DNA of 17,035 bases, taken from NCBI GenBank assembly GCA_021796135.1, contig JAJYOQ010000032.1:1-17035 (forward strand), given 5' to 3'. This document shows positions 7,813-15,860 of this stretch, one piece after another (the stretch's first letter is position 1; every line of letters starts with the position of its first letter). A program made the translations under genes and the position numbers. Under the pieces are notes generated by a model, which saw only the letters and a list, made by a program, of their open reading frames with translations, was not told the DNA's origin and searched no databases. This DNA comes from Bacteroidota bacterium. Its GTDB lineage: Bacteria; Bacteroidota; Ignavibacteria; Ignavibacteriales; Ignavibacteriaceae.

Positions 7813-9204
7813 TCATGCTTTAGGACTAATCATCTTTTCAGGTCGCACAACCTCATCAAATTTTTCACCTGTCAATAAACCAAGCTCAATTGCAGCCTCT
7901 CGCAAGGTTTTGTTTTCCTTATGAGCTTTCTTTGCAACTTTGGCAGCATTATCATATCCTATGTATGGATTAAGTGAAGTAACTAACATAAGGGAATTAT
8001 TTAAATGATTTTTGATATTGATTTCATTTGCTTTTATTCCAACTACACAATTATCAGTAAAACTCTCGCAAGCGTCTGCTAGTAAACGAATCGATTGTAG
8101 GACATTAAAAATAATTACAGGTTTAAATACATTAAGCTCGAAATTCCCGCTAGCGCCTGCAAAATTAACAGAAGTATCATTTCCAAATACCTGGACACAA
8201 ACCATTGTCATTGCTTCCGATTGAGTTGGATTGACCTTACCGGGCATAATTGAACTTCCCGGTTCATTTTCAGGCAAGGATAATTCGCCAATACCGCAGC
8301 GTGGTCCGGATCCAAGCCATCTTATATCATTAGCAATTTTCATAAGTGAAGAAGCTAAAGTTTTCAGGACTCCGCTTGTTTCAACCAATGAATCGTGAGT
8401 AGCTAGCGCTTCAAATTTATTTCTAGCTGAAATAAAAGGTTTTCCTGTCAGCTCAGAAATTTTTGCAGCAGCTTTTACAGCGAATTCAGGATGAGTATTT
8501 AATCCTGTGCCTACAGCTGTTCCTCCTAGTGCAAGTTCATAAATATGAGGCAGGCATGAATTAATTCTTTCAAGACTGCTAGTCAATTGCTGAACATAAC
8601 CGGAAAATTCCTGACCTAAAGTTAAAGGAGTAGCATCCATTAAATGAGTTCTGCCGATTTTAATAATATCTGCAAATTCTTTTGATTTATCCTGCATAGC
8701 ATCGCGTAATTTAGTGACCATTGGAATTAATCGTCTATGAATCTCTTCAACCACTGCAATATGCATAGCTGTTGGGAAAGTATCATTAGATGATTGAGCT
8801 TTATTAACATCATCATTTGGATGAATCGGTTTTTTACTGCCAATGACTCCTCCGGAAAGCTCTATGGCACGATTAGAAATAACTTCATTTGCATTCATGT
8901 TTGTTTGGGTACCGCTTCCGGTTTGCCATACAACAAGCGGAAAATGATCATCAAGTTTACCTTCAATAACCTCATCTGCAGCTTTTACAATAAGAGCAGC
9001 TTTTTCAGAATCAAGGATTCCCAGTTCTTTATTTGTTAATGCAGCAGCTTTTTTCAGGATACCTAAAGCTCTTATTAATTCACGAGGGAATTTTTCACCG
9101 CCGATTTTGAAATTCATTAGAGAGCGGGCTGTTTGAGCTCCGTAATATTTATTTGATGGGACTTTTATTTCTCCCATACTATCTGATTCAATTCTGAAGT
9201 CCAT
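7813..9204 (-). CDS. fumC: Fumarate hydratase, class II
   Basis: Converts fumarate to L-malate reversibly in the TCA cycle; class II enzymes are iron-free cytoplasmic homotetramers. The protein shows the aspartase/fumarase signature [13 protein letters not shown], whose serines include the catalytic one. It also shows [17 protein letters not shown] with the active-site histidine, plus [18 protein letters not shown] and [14 protein letters not shown] substrate-binding blocks. I place the start at the ATG at 9204 (463 residues) rather than the in-frame ATG at 9219. A GGAG sits nine bases before 9204 but inside the first codons after 9219, and [16 protein letters not shown] matches the usual fumarase N-terminus. 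Upstream are two TAnnTTTG-like boxes. The unknown 108-residue gene follows. Aspartase is a related alternative, but the overall pattern (THLMDA, TGLN) favours fumarase. Confidence 0.95.
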   Translation of the reverse strand: MDFRIESDSMGEIKVPSNKYYGAQTARSLMNFKIGGEKFPRELIRALGILKKAAALTNKELGILDSEKAALIVKAADEVIEGKLDDHFPLVVWQTGSGTQTNMNANEVISNRAIELSGGVIGSKKPIHPNDDVNKAQSSNDTFPTAMHIAVVEEIHRRLIPMVTKLRDAMQDKSKEFADIIKIGRTHLMDATPLTLGQEFSGYVQQLTSSLERINSCLPHIYELALGGTAVGTGLNTHPEFAVKAAAKISELTGKPFISARNKFEALATHDSLVETSGVLKTLASSLMKIANDIRWLGSGPRCGIGELSLPENEPGSSIMPGKVNPTQSEAMTMVCVQVFGNDTSVNFAGASGNFELNVFKPVIIFNVLQSIRLLADACESFTDNCVVGIKANEINIKNHLNNSLMLVTSLNPYIGYDNAAKVAKKAHKENKTLREAAIELGLLTGEKFDEVVRPEKMISPKA

Positions 9205-9286
9205 AAAATTTTTCTCCATTAAAATTTTTTATTAGGTAACGATATTTTACAGTTTATTAGAAAATCATCTCATATATTTTATAGGA

Positions 9287-9336
9287 CAAAATTACAATAA
9301 ATTATTTATAGAGAGTAATGATTTTTAACAAAATTA
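9287..9336 (-). promoter_or_regulatory. Candidate -7 boxes for the fumC transcript
   Basis: TAATTTTG occurs twice on the minus strand, at 9294 to 9287 and at 9336 to 9329, upstream of fumC. Both fit the Bacteroidota -7 box TAnnTTTG. Neither has a TTTG at the normal distance, so each is only a half-match. Confidence 0.2.
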
Positions 9337-9356
9337 AGTATGTCTTGCATATTGGA

Positions 9357-9387
9357 TTTGCAAAATAAATTATTTTTAGTAGTTTTG
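9357..9387 (+). promoter_or_regulatory. Bacteroidota-type promoter of the TerB-like gene
   Basis: TTTG (9357-9360), a 19-base spacer and TAGTTTTG (9380-9387) match the known Bacteroidota promoter form TTTG-N19-TAnnTTTG without a mismatch. It ends 25 bases before the ATG at 9413, and a GGAG ribosome site lies at 9402-9405. This is the clearest promoter in the window and supports the taxonomic reading. Confidence 0.55.
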
Positions 9388-9412
9388 CCAAGCATTATTA
9401 TGGAGTAGTGAA

Positions 9413-9814
9413 ATGCAATTAACTCTTCTTGATAAAAGTAATTATTTAAAAGGGCTTTTAATTGTAGCAAAAAAAGATAAACAGCTTACCGAATCTGAAA
9501 AAAATATTATAAGGAAAATAGCCAATAAATTGGGATTTGCGACTGAATTTTATGAAGAGACTCTAAAAAATTTGATTGAAAATAAATATATAGTCGAAGA
9601 TCCAATCAAATTTTCCAGTGTTCTGGTCGCTGATTCGTTCTTATCTGACGGATTGAAACTTGTATTAAGCGATATAAATGATCATAGTGAAGAAATGTCG
9701 TGGTTAAGATCAACCGCAGAAATTAATGGAATAGATACAAAAAATTTTAATGATAAAATTAAAAAAGTCAAAGAATCTTCCCATACTGAATTTGCACTTT
9801 GGTCAATTATTTAA
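9413..9814 (+). CDS. TerB-like all-helical protein of unknown function
   Basis: A 133-residue soluble protein without a signal peptide. The pattern YLKGLLIVAKKDKQLTESEK followed by NIIRKIANKLGF, repeated loosely near the end as a SWLRSTAEINGID helix, resembles the TerB (tellurite-resistance B) helical fold. In that fold an acidic DG/E-containing loop lies between helices. Here the loop reads KKDKQLTESE, so the typical acidic metal-site residues are only partly kept. Many proteins with this fold have no link to tellurite, and no ter genes are nearby. GGAG at 9402-9405, seven bases before the ATG, fixes the start, and a well-formed promoter precedes it. It is probably monocistronic: 148 bases and another promoter separate it from tdh. 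The fold assignment is by eye and moderate; the role is unknown. Confidence 0.65.
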   Translation: MQLTLLDKSNYLKGLLIVAKKDKQLTESEKNIIRKIANKLGFATEFYEETLKNLIENKYIVEDPIKFSSVLVADSFLSDGLKLVLSDINDHSEEMSWLRSTAEINGIDTKNFNDKIKKVKESSHTEFALWSII

Positions 9815-9891
9815 TTTTTGTTAAAGATAGATTACCTTTTTTATTTATACAGGGAATGCCTTCATTTTTAAAAATATTCTAAATTTACTTG

Positions 9892-9922
9892 TTGTTGTTT
9901 ATCGGCTTAATCTATAATTTTG
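9892..9922 (+). promoter_or_regulatory. Candidate promoter of the tdh-kbl operon
   Basis: TAATTTTG (9915-9922) fits TAnnTTTG. TTG triplets at 9892-9894 and 9895-9897 lie 20 and 17 bases before it, within the range of Bacteroidota promoters, but as GTTG instead of TTTG. It ends 40 bases before the tdh ATG, with AAGG at 9951-9954 as a modest ribosome site. Confidence 0.4.
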
Positions 9923-9962
9923 GTTTATATAAATCAAAGAAAATCTTCAAAAGGCATTAGTT

Positions 9963-11003
9963 ATGGAAAAAATGAAAGCTCTAGTAAAAAAATATTCGAA
10001 ACCCGGATTGTGGCTTGATGAAGTTCCTGTTCCTCAAATCGGGATAAATGATGTATTAATAAAAATTCATAAGACTTCAATTTGCGGAACAGATATTCAC
10101 ATCTATAATTGGGATGAGTGGGCGCAAAAAACAATTCCGGTGCCAATGGTTACAGGACATGAGTATGTTGGAACGGTAGAGGCAATCGGTGATAATGTTC
10201 ATGATTTAAAAATTGGAGAATTAGTCAGCGGAGAAGGGCATATAGTTTGTGGACATTGCAGAAATTGCCGAGCTGGTAGGCGACATCTATGTAAAAACAC
10301 AATGGGCGTTGGCGTTAATCGAACAGGTGCATTTGCTGAATATCTTAGCATTCCTGTTTCAAATGTTTGGCAATGCGACCCAAATATTCCCAAGGATATT
10401 TTATCTACATTTGACCCTTTTGGAAACGCTGCACATACTGCATTATCATTCAATGTACTCGGAGAAGATGTTTTAATTACGGGTGCCGGTCCGATAGGTA
10501 TAATGGCTGCGGCAATAGTGAAGCATGCGGGTGCACGTTTTGTCGTCATTACAGATGTAAATGAATACCGTTTGGCACTAGCAAAAAAGATGGGTGTAAC
10601 GCGTGCAGTTAACATTAAAAAGGAGAATTTAGATGATGTCATGTCAAATCTTGGAATGAAAGAGGGATTTGATGTTGGACTAGAAATGTCAGGTAATGCG
10701 GATGCTCTAAATAGCATAATTGCATCTATGTGCCACGGCGGTAAAATTGCCTTACTCGGAATTTTGCCGGAAAAAGCTGCAATTGATTGGAATTCAGTTG
10801 TTTTTAACGGTTTGACATTGAAAGGGATTTATGGCAGGGAAATGTTTGAGACATGGTATAAAATGCAGACTATGATCCAAAGCGGGCTGGATATTTCACC
10901 AATTATAACTCACCGTTTTCCATATGAGTCATATATTGAAGGATTTGAATTAATGAAATCCGGAAATACAGGCAAAGTCATTTTAAATTGGTTAAAAGAA
11001 TAA
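9963..11003 (+). CDS. tdh: L-threonine 3-dehydrogenase
   Basis: Oxidises L-threonine with NAD+ to 2-amino-3-ketobutyrate, which the next gene product cleaves. It is a zinc-dependent medium-chain dehydrogenase of 346 residues. Catalytic zinc ligands are Cys41 ([12 protein letters not shown]), His66 and Glu67 (GHEYVG). The structural zinc cysteines are 96, 99, 102 and 110 in [15 protein letters not shown]. The Rossmann loop is GAGPIG (174-179) and Asp198 in [10 protein letters not shown] is the NAD-selecting residue. Long stretches ([37 protein letters not shown]) match the E. coli enzyme as I recall it, with numbering offset by three. The ATG at residue 4 (9972) is thus a possible alternative start. 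kbl follows after 44 bases, so the two form an operon in the order tdh-kbl, opposite to E. coli kbl-tdh. Confidence 0.96.
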   Translation: MEKMKALVKKYSKPGLWLDEVPVPQIGINDVLIKIHKTSICGTDIHIYNWDEWAQKTIPVPMVTGHEYVGTVEAIGDNVHDLKIGELVSGEGHIVCGHCRNCRAGRRHLCKNTMGVGVNRTGAFAEYLSIPVSNVWQCDPNIPKDILSTFDPFGNAAHTALSFNVLGEDVLITGAGPIGIMAAAIVKHAGARFVVITDVNEYRLALAKKMGVTRAVNIKKENLDDVMSNLGMKEGFDVGLEMSGNADALNSIIASMCHGGKIALLGILPEKAAIDWNSVVFNGLTLKGIYGREMFETWYKMQTMIQSGLDISPIITHRFPYESYIEGFELMKSGNTGKVILNWLKE

Positions 11004-11047
11004 ATTAATATTTTGAATATCATTTAGAAATCTTCAGAAAATATATT

Positions 11048-12229
11048 ATGGACAATATAATTAAAGACCACTATAGCTCCATCCTATCTCAAATTCAAAA
11101 TGAAGGACTTTACAAAAAGGAAAGAGTTATAACCAGCCCGCAAAGTGCTTTTATAGAAGTTAATGGCAAAAAAGTTTTAAATATGTGTGCAAATAATTAT
11201 CTTGGATTGGCGGATAATCCTGAGGTTATTCAGGCAGCAAAGCAAAGCTATGATAAATGGGGATACGGATTGTCATCAGTGCGTTTTATTTGCGGTACTC
11301 AAGAAATTCATAAGGAATTGGAAACAAAAATATCAGCTTTCTTAGGAACGGAAGACACTATCCTATACTCTTCATGTTTTGACGCAAACGGCGGATTATT
11401 TGAGACTATTTTATCAGAAAATGATGCAATAATTAGTGATGAATTGAACCATGCAAGCATAATTGACGGAATAAGATTATCAAAAGCAAATCGTTTCCGT
11501 TATAAAAACAATGATATGAGTGACCTCGAAGATAAGTTAAAGGAATCAACTTCAAATAAAATAAAGCTGATAGCTACAGACGGTGTATTTTCTATGGACG
11601 GAAGTATAGCAAACTTAAAGTCAATATGCGACTTAGCAGATAAGTATAGTGCAATTGTTATGGTAGATGACTCACATGCTGTAGGATTTATGGGAAAGCA
11701 TGGTAAAGGCACACATGAATATAATGATGTAATGGGACGGATTGATATAATTACCGGCACACTTGGGAAAGCTCTGGGAGGAGCCAGCGGTGGTTACACA
11801 AGCGGAAGAAAAGAAATTATTGAATTATTAAGGCAAAGATCAAGACCATATCTGTTTTCAAATACAGTAGCTCCAAGTATTATTTCAGCCTCAATAAAAG
11901 TATTAGAATTATTAAATTCTTCAACTAAATTAAGGGATAAACTAGAAGAGAACACAAAGTCTTTTAGGCAGGGAATTTCAAAAGCAGGATTAAATATTAA
12001 ATCAGGTGTTCATCCAATTGTCCCAATTATGCTGGGCGATGCAATGTTAGCCCAGAAAATGGCAGCTCGATTGTTAGAGAAAGGGATATATGCGATTGGA
12101 TTTTTCTATCCAGTTGTACCGAAAGGAACAGCAAGAATAAGAACACAAATTTCAGCTGCACATAATATTGGTGATTTAGATTTTGCAATAAAGATGTTTA
12201 AAGAAGTCTATGAGGAAATCGTTAATTGA
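11048..12229 (+). CDS. kbl: Glycine C-acetyltransferase (2-amino-3-ketobutyrate CoA ligase)
   Basis: Splits 2-amino-3-ketobutyrate with CoA into glycine and acetyl-CoA, completing the threonine degradation begun by Tdh. It is a PLP enzyme of the alpha-oxoamine synthase family, 393 residues, the usual length. Lys241 in [15 protein letters not shown] is the PLP-binding lysine. [16 protein letters not shown] (206-221) supplies Asp207 and His210, and His135 in [12 protein letters not shown] stacks on the cofactor. The opening [14 protein letters not shown] and the [15 protein letters not shown] block are typical of Kbl rather than of BioF, ALAS or SPT. The position beside tdh settles the choice. 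It lies 44 bases after tdh with no separate promoter seen, and converges on the archaemetzincin gene with only 16 bases between. Confidence 0.96.
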   Translation: MDNIIKDHYSSILSQIQNEGLYKKERVITSPQSAFIEVNGKKVLNMCANNYLGLADNPEVIQAAKQSYDKWGYGLSSVRFICGTQEIHKELETKISAFLGTEDTILYSSCFDANGGLFETILSENDAIISDELNHASIIDGIRLSKANRFRYKNNDMSDLEDKLKESTSNKIKLIATDGVFSMDGSIANLKSICDLADKYSAIVMVDDSHAVGFMGKHGKGTHEYNDVMGRIDIITGTLGKALGGASGGYTSGRKEIIELLRQRSRPYLFSNTVAPSIISASIKVLELLNSSTKLRDKLEENTKSFRQGISKAGLNIKSGVHPIVPIMLGDAMLAQKMAARLLEKGIYAIGFFYPVVPKGTARIRTQISAAHNIGDLDFAIKMFKEVYEEIVN

Positions 12230-12244
12230 TATTTAATTCTTGAT

Positions 12245-12268
12245 ATTATAAGCTTATATACTTATAAT
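12245..12268. terminator. Hairpin at the tdh-kbl / archaemetzincin convergence
   Basis: ATTATAAG (12245-12252) and CTTATAAT (12261-12268) form a perfect 8-bp stem with an 8-base loop, overlapping the last codons of the archaemetzincin gene, 16 bases after the kbl stop. It could stop transcription from both sides, but has one G-C pair and no following T-run. Confidence 0.25.
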
Positions 12269-12785
12269 CTTCGACTTTTAATGAACAAATATTGCAATAT
12301 GAATTTCCTTTAATATCTACCTGTTCAATTCCTGGGGAGGAATGCATTACACAATCCCAATTAGTGCAATGTTTTAAACCATAATTATGACCCAGCTCAT
12401 GAAGAATTTCCTTAATAATTCTATCAAACAAAATTTTATCATCAGATTTGCCTGAATAAAATTCTTCATGTAAGCGGCAAGCTGACACAAGCGAGTGTTT
12501 ACCGGAAAGTTGTGCTTCCCCAAAAATAAAAGTTAAGACAGGCACAAATATATCTATATCAGTAATAAGAATAATTTTGCCATCATACTGTTTTGTAAGA
12601 TTAATAGCATCTGCGATTATCTGCGTAGAGAAATATTGACCTCTTTCCTTTGAAAGATAATTTCCCAATTCAATACTCAAATTTATCATGCTAATTTTAG
12701 AAGAAAATCTTTTTGATAATTCGGCAGCTATATCACCGAGCAATAAAGCATTTGAAAACTTAATAGGGGCAAGGAATATATTCAT
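12246..12785 (-). CDS. amzA: Archaemetzincin-type zinc metalloprotease
   Basis: A 179-residue soluble metalloprotease, known mostly from archaea and scattered bacteria, with a poorly defined natural substrate. The diagnostic motif is complete: HELGHNYGLKHC at 129-140, in which His129, His133 and His139 bind the catalytic zinc and Glu130 is the general base. It is followed by Cys145, Met147 and a CNIC at 164-167. Together Cys140, Cys145, Cys164 and Cys167 form the second, structural zinc site typical of archaemetzincins. The gap between Met147 and CNIC is 16 residues, against 17 in the consensus I recall. There is no signal peptide, so it should act in the cytoplasm. Its ATG shares one base with the response-regulator stop (TAATG, 12783-12787), which implies coupled translation in the redox-signalling array. 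Confidence 0.93.
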   Translation of the reverse strand: MNIFLAPIKFSNALLLGDIAAELSKRFSSKISMINLSIELGNYLSKERGQYFSTQIIADAINLTKQYDGKIILITDIDIFVPVLTFIFGEAQLSGKHSLVSACRLHEEFYSGKSDDKILFDRIIKEILHELGHNYGLKHCTNWDCVMHSSPGIEQVDIKGNSYCNICSLKVEDYKYISL

Positions 12786-14140
12786 TAATAAAGAGATTTA
12801 CGAAGGTCATATTTGTTTATTTTATTATAAAGAGTAACCCTGTCAATTTGAAGCAGCTGAGCGCTTCGGGATATGTTCCAATTGCATTCATTTAATATTT
12901 TAAGAATATATTTTTTTTCCATATTTGAAAGACTTTTGCTTCCGTCATTATTAACAAAGTTTAAAGAAGAAACGTGAAACGGCAGATCATCAACATTTAT
13001 TATGTCGGTTTTACCTATAACCATTGCTCTTTCAATTGCATTTTCTAATTCTCTTACATTGCCCGGCCAGTCATATTGCGATAGAAAGTCAATCGCCTCT
13101 TTAGAGATATTTTTTATTGGCTTATTCATAACAGTAGCAAATTTTTTCACGAAGAAATTTGCAAGCAGAACAATATCATCTCTTCTTTCACGCAAAGGCG
13201 GAATAATTATAGAAAAAACATTAAGTCTATAATATAGGTCTTCACGAAATTTTCCGGTTTTGACTAGATCTTCCAATGGTTCGTTAGTTGCGACGATAAT
13301 CCGGAAATCACTTTTAATTAATTCATTTCCTCCGACACGATTAAACTGTCTTGTTTCTATAACCCGAAGCAGCTCGATTTGCATTTTTAATGAAATTGAA
13401 CCAATTTCATCGAGAAATATTGTGCCGCCGTCAGCCATCTCAAATTTCCCTTTGCGTTTAAATTGAGCTCCAGTAAATGCTCCTTTTTCATGACCGAATA
13501 ATTCACTTTCGAGAAGGGATTCTGCCAATGCACCGCAATTAACCGGAATAATCGGAAAATATTTTCTTTTGCTATTTATATGGATAGCTTTCGCAACTAA
13601 TTCCTTTCCGGTACCGCTTTCACCCCGGATCATTACTGTTGTATCGGTGGATGAAACAGTTTGTACAAGTTCATAAATTTTTTTCATTTGATAACTTTCG
13701 CCGATAAAGTTATCGGGCTTTATTATCCCATCAATATTTACTTTAAGTTGTTGATTTTCATGCCTTAATGCTTTTTGTTCGAGCGCTTTTTGAACAAGGT
13801 GGGCTAATTCATCAGGATCAACCGGCTTAGTAACATAATCATAAGCCCCGTTTTTCAAAGCTGAGATAGCTGTAGGAACAGAAGCGAAAGCTGTTATTAA
13901 AATTACAACAGATTCATTATCGATCATTTTAATTCGGTTAAGCAGCTCAAGACCGCTCATACCTGGCATTTTCATATCAACAAGAAGCAAATCAAATTTA
14001 GTTTTTTCTAATTTTATAAGAGCCGCTTCGCCGTTTTCAGCTATATCGACTTCGTATCCCTCCTCTTCAAACCAATGGAAAAGAGATTCTCTTACAATTT
14101 TTTCATCATCAACGATTAATATTTTTTCTTTAGTATTCAT
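12785..14140 (-). CDS. NtrC-family sigma-54 response regulator
   Basis: A DNA-binding activator of sigma-54 promoters, probably phosphorylated by the kinase encoded just upstream. Of 451 residues, 1-120 form the receiver domain with the acidic pair Asp11/Asp12, phospho-acceptor Asp55 (LLLVDMKMPG), Thr83 and Lys105. About 143-370 form the AAA+ domain: Walker A GESGTGKE (173-180), the sigma-54-contacting loop GAFTGA (220-225, intact), Walker B GGTIFLDEIG (238-247), and REDLYYRLNVF with the arginine fingers. The C-terminus is a Fis-type helix-turn-helix (NISRSAQLLQIDRVTLYNKI, 422-441). A strong AGGAG lies six bases before the ATG. It is 17 bases after the kinase gene and overlaps the archaemetzincin gene by one base. 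I see no convincing -24/-12 promoter inside the window, so its targets probably include genes beyond the right edge. Confidence 0.96.
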   Translation of the reverse strand: MNTKEKILIVDDEKIVRESLFHWFEEEGYEVDIAENGEAALIKLEKTKFDLLLVDMKMPGMSGLELLNRIKMIDNESVVILITAFASVPTAISALKNGAYDYVTKPVDPDELAHLVQKALEQKALRHENQQLKVNIDGIIKPDNFIGESYQMKKIYELVQTVSSTDTTVMIRGESGTGKELVAKAIHINSKRKYFPIIPVNCGALAESLLESELFGHEKGAFTGAQFKRKGKFEMADGGTIFLDEIGSISLKMQIELLRVIETRQFNRVGGNELIKSDFRIIVATNEPLEDLVKTGKFREDLYYRLNVFSIIIPPLRERRDDIVLLANFFVKKFATVMNKPIKNISKEAIDFLSQYDWPGNVRELENAIERAMVIGKTDIINVDDLPFHVSSLNFVNNDGSKSLSNMEKKYILKILNECNWNISRSAQLLQIDRVTLYNKINKYDLRKSLY

Positions 14141-14157
14141 TTCTTGCTCCTAAATTT

Positions 14158-15741
14158 CTATACGTCCAATGGTAATTTTATCCTAAAAGTAGTTCCTTTT
14201 TCAGTAGTATCTTCGACAACAATTTGACCATTATGGCTCGTAATAATGCCATATACTACTGCTAATCCCAAGCCTGTACCTTTCGAAGCTTCTTTAGTAG
14301 AATAAAAGGGTTCAAATATGTGAGGCAAATCTTTTTTGAAAATTCCGGTACCTTCATCTATAATTCTAATAATAGCTTGATTATCCTCAGCATCAACTTT
14401 TACTATGATTTTCCCTTCATGGGGCATAGCTTCAATTGAATTAATAAATAATGACATTAACGCCTGTTGAATTTTTTGAGCGTTACAATTAACCACAATT
14501 TCATTCTTTGGGTATTCTTTAATTAACTTTATATTATGCATTTCAAGATGATGATTTATAAGACTAATGCTTTTATCAATAATCGAAGAAAGATTTTCTT
14601 TGGCGAATGCATCTTTTTCCTCATGTGAAAAAAGTAAAAGATCCTTGACTATTTTCCCACATCGAGATGCCTCATCCGATATTAAGGAAAGATATTCAAT
14701 TAATTTTAGGAACTCGTCTTCTTTTTGGATTGTATTTAATTTTTTTATAATCAGCTTGCTGAATGTCAAGATTCCCTCTAGCGGATTATTTAATTCATGA
14801 GCTACTGTCGCAGAAAGTTTTCCTAGCGAAGCTAATTTTTCAATTTGGTTTACCTGGTTGTAAATATTTTTTAGTTCTTCAGTTTTTTCATTGACCTTAT
14901 CGTTAAGTGTCTCAGACCAATTTTTTATTTCGCGATAGGCATCATTTAGCTTTTCTGACATTTCATTGAAGCGCTTTGCCATTTGACCGAATTCATTCTT
15001 TGTATTTACGTCTATTCGATAATTTAGGTTGCCATTTCCAACTTCATTTATTCCCTTAGTTAATTTTTTGATTGGCTTATTAACAAGTTTAATTATAAAT
15101 AACCATGAGAATAAAGAAATAAAGATTATAATAAGAGCCGCATTAAGGATAGTGTTTTTAGTATTTTGGGCAATAATTTTATCAAGCCCGTCAAGAGACA
15201 CTACAACATCTAATACACCCAGAACTTGAACCTTTGGAGAATGCGCATGACAAGCGGCATTGTAGCAATCAGGTTCATTTTGAATTGGATTAATGAGTCC
15301 AAGTACCCTTTTATTTTCTTTATTCCTATATATTCTAATTTTATTCTGGTTAGTTAAACTTTTGAGAGGCACAGTGCTATTGTGGCAGACTATACATGCT
15401 TCAGCAGTAACATTAACTTTCTTAAAAATTTCAGCTGAATCAGTCGAAAATATTATAAAACCTTGTTTATTATAAATTCTAATGCTTTGAACGCCAATTT
15501 CAGTACCAAGAGTGTTTATTATAGCATGCACATCTTCGCTTCTATTAAGAAGCATACTATAACGAGTAGATTTCTTTATCAAATCGCTCATATTATATGC
15601 ACTCTCAAAACGAGCTTCTGTCAAATATTTATCAAGGTTTTTAACAATTAAATAAGTATAAAATGAAAGGATAGATAAAAGGATCAGAGAAATAGAAGCT
15701 ATCAGTCGAACGCTTAATTTATTAACAATTTTAGTTTTCAT
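14158..15741 (-). CDS. Membrane sensor histidine kinase with c-type heme motifs in the sensor domain
   Basis: Probable redox- or gas-sensing kinase, partner of the following regulator. Numbered from the ATG at 15741 (527 residues): membrane helix about 10-33, periplasmic domain about 34-197, second helix about 198-217, HAMP about 219-271, dimerisation helix with phospho-acceptor His315 (TVAHELNNPLEG), and an HATPase domain with N-box FINSIEAM, DEGTGIF, FEPFYSTK and GTGLGLAV. The periplasmic domain carries CIVCH (116-120) and CYNAACH (159-165). The first is a standard CxxCH heme-attachment motif, the second a CX4CH form as in cytochromes c3. The context LINPIQNEPDCYNAACHAH then VLGVLDVVVSLDGL is typical of a family of heme-type sensor kinases. 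An upstream in-frame TTG (15756) would add five residues, but it lies at the predicted transcription start, so the ATG is preferred. Confidence 0.92.
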   Translation of the reverse strand: MKTKIVNKLSVRLIASISLILLSILSFYTYLIVKNLDKYLTEARFESAYNMSDLIKKSTRYSMLLNRSEDVHAIINTLGTEIGVQSIRIYNKQGFIIFSTDSAEIFKKVNVTAEACIVCHNSTVPLKSLTNQNKIRIYRNKENKRVLGLINPIQNEPDCYNAACHAHSPKVQVLGVLDVVVSLDGLDKIIAQNTKNTILNAALIIIFISLFSWLFIIKLVNKPIKKLTKGINEVGNGNLNYRIDVNTKNEFGQMAKRFNEMSEKLNDAYREIKNWSETLNDKVNEKTEELKNIYNQVNQIEKLASLGKLSATVAHELNNPLEGILTFSKLIIKKLNTIQKEDEFLKLIEYLSLISDEASRCGKIVKDLLLFSHEEKDAFAKENLSSIIDKSISLINHHLEMHNIKLIKEYPKNEIVVNCNAQKIQQALMSLFINSIEAMPHEGKIIVKVDAEDNQAIIRIIDEGTGIFKKDLPHIFEPFYSTKEASKGTGLGLAVVYGIITSHNGQIVVEDTTEKGTTFRIKLPLDV

Positions 15742-15762
15742 TAAAATAAATCCCAATTAGTA

Positions 15763-15793
15763 CAAAATTACAGATAACTTATTCCAGTTTCAA
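15763..15793 (-). promoter_or_regulatory. Candidate internal promoter for the kinase-regulator-protease genes
   Basis: On the minus strand TTG (15793 to 15791), a 20-base spacer and TAATTTTG (15770 to 15763) resemble the Bacteroidota promoter form. It lies 22 bases before the kinase ATG. It would let the signalling genes be transcribed separately from the upstream membrane-complex genes. Confidence 0.4.
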
Positions 15794-15813
15794 TAATTTA
15801 AATTTTATTGAAA
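15788..15813. promoter_or_regulatory. Perfect 9-bp inverted repeat at the kinase promoter (operator or hairpin)
   Basis: TTTCAATAA (15788-15796), eight bases, and TTATTGAAA (15805-15813) form a perfect inverted repeat. It overlaps the -33 element of the candidate kinase promoter and follows the GcvH-like gene. It may be an operator for a dimeric regulator, such as autoregulation by the adjacent response regulator, or a weak terminator of the upstream transcript. There is no T-run beyond the stem, which favours the operator reading slightly. Confidence 0.35.
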
Positions 15814-15860
15814 ACGTTGATTGTAAATTACTCATTGAATAGAGTGGCTAATTTGAAGAT

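Noticed and set aside
10199..10717. A 172-residue open frame on the minus strand within tdh
   Set aside because: It is antisense to a clearly coding, highly conserved dehydrogenase, has low-complexity Ser/Pro/Thr composition and no ribosome site; it is a shadow frame.
14158..15756. Kinase start at TTG 15756
   Set aside because: An ATG five codons later is preferred; the TTG lies about where the predicted promoter would start transcription.
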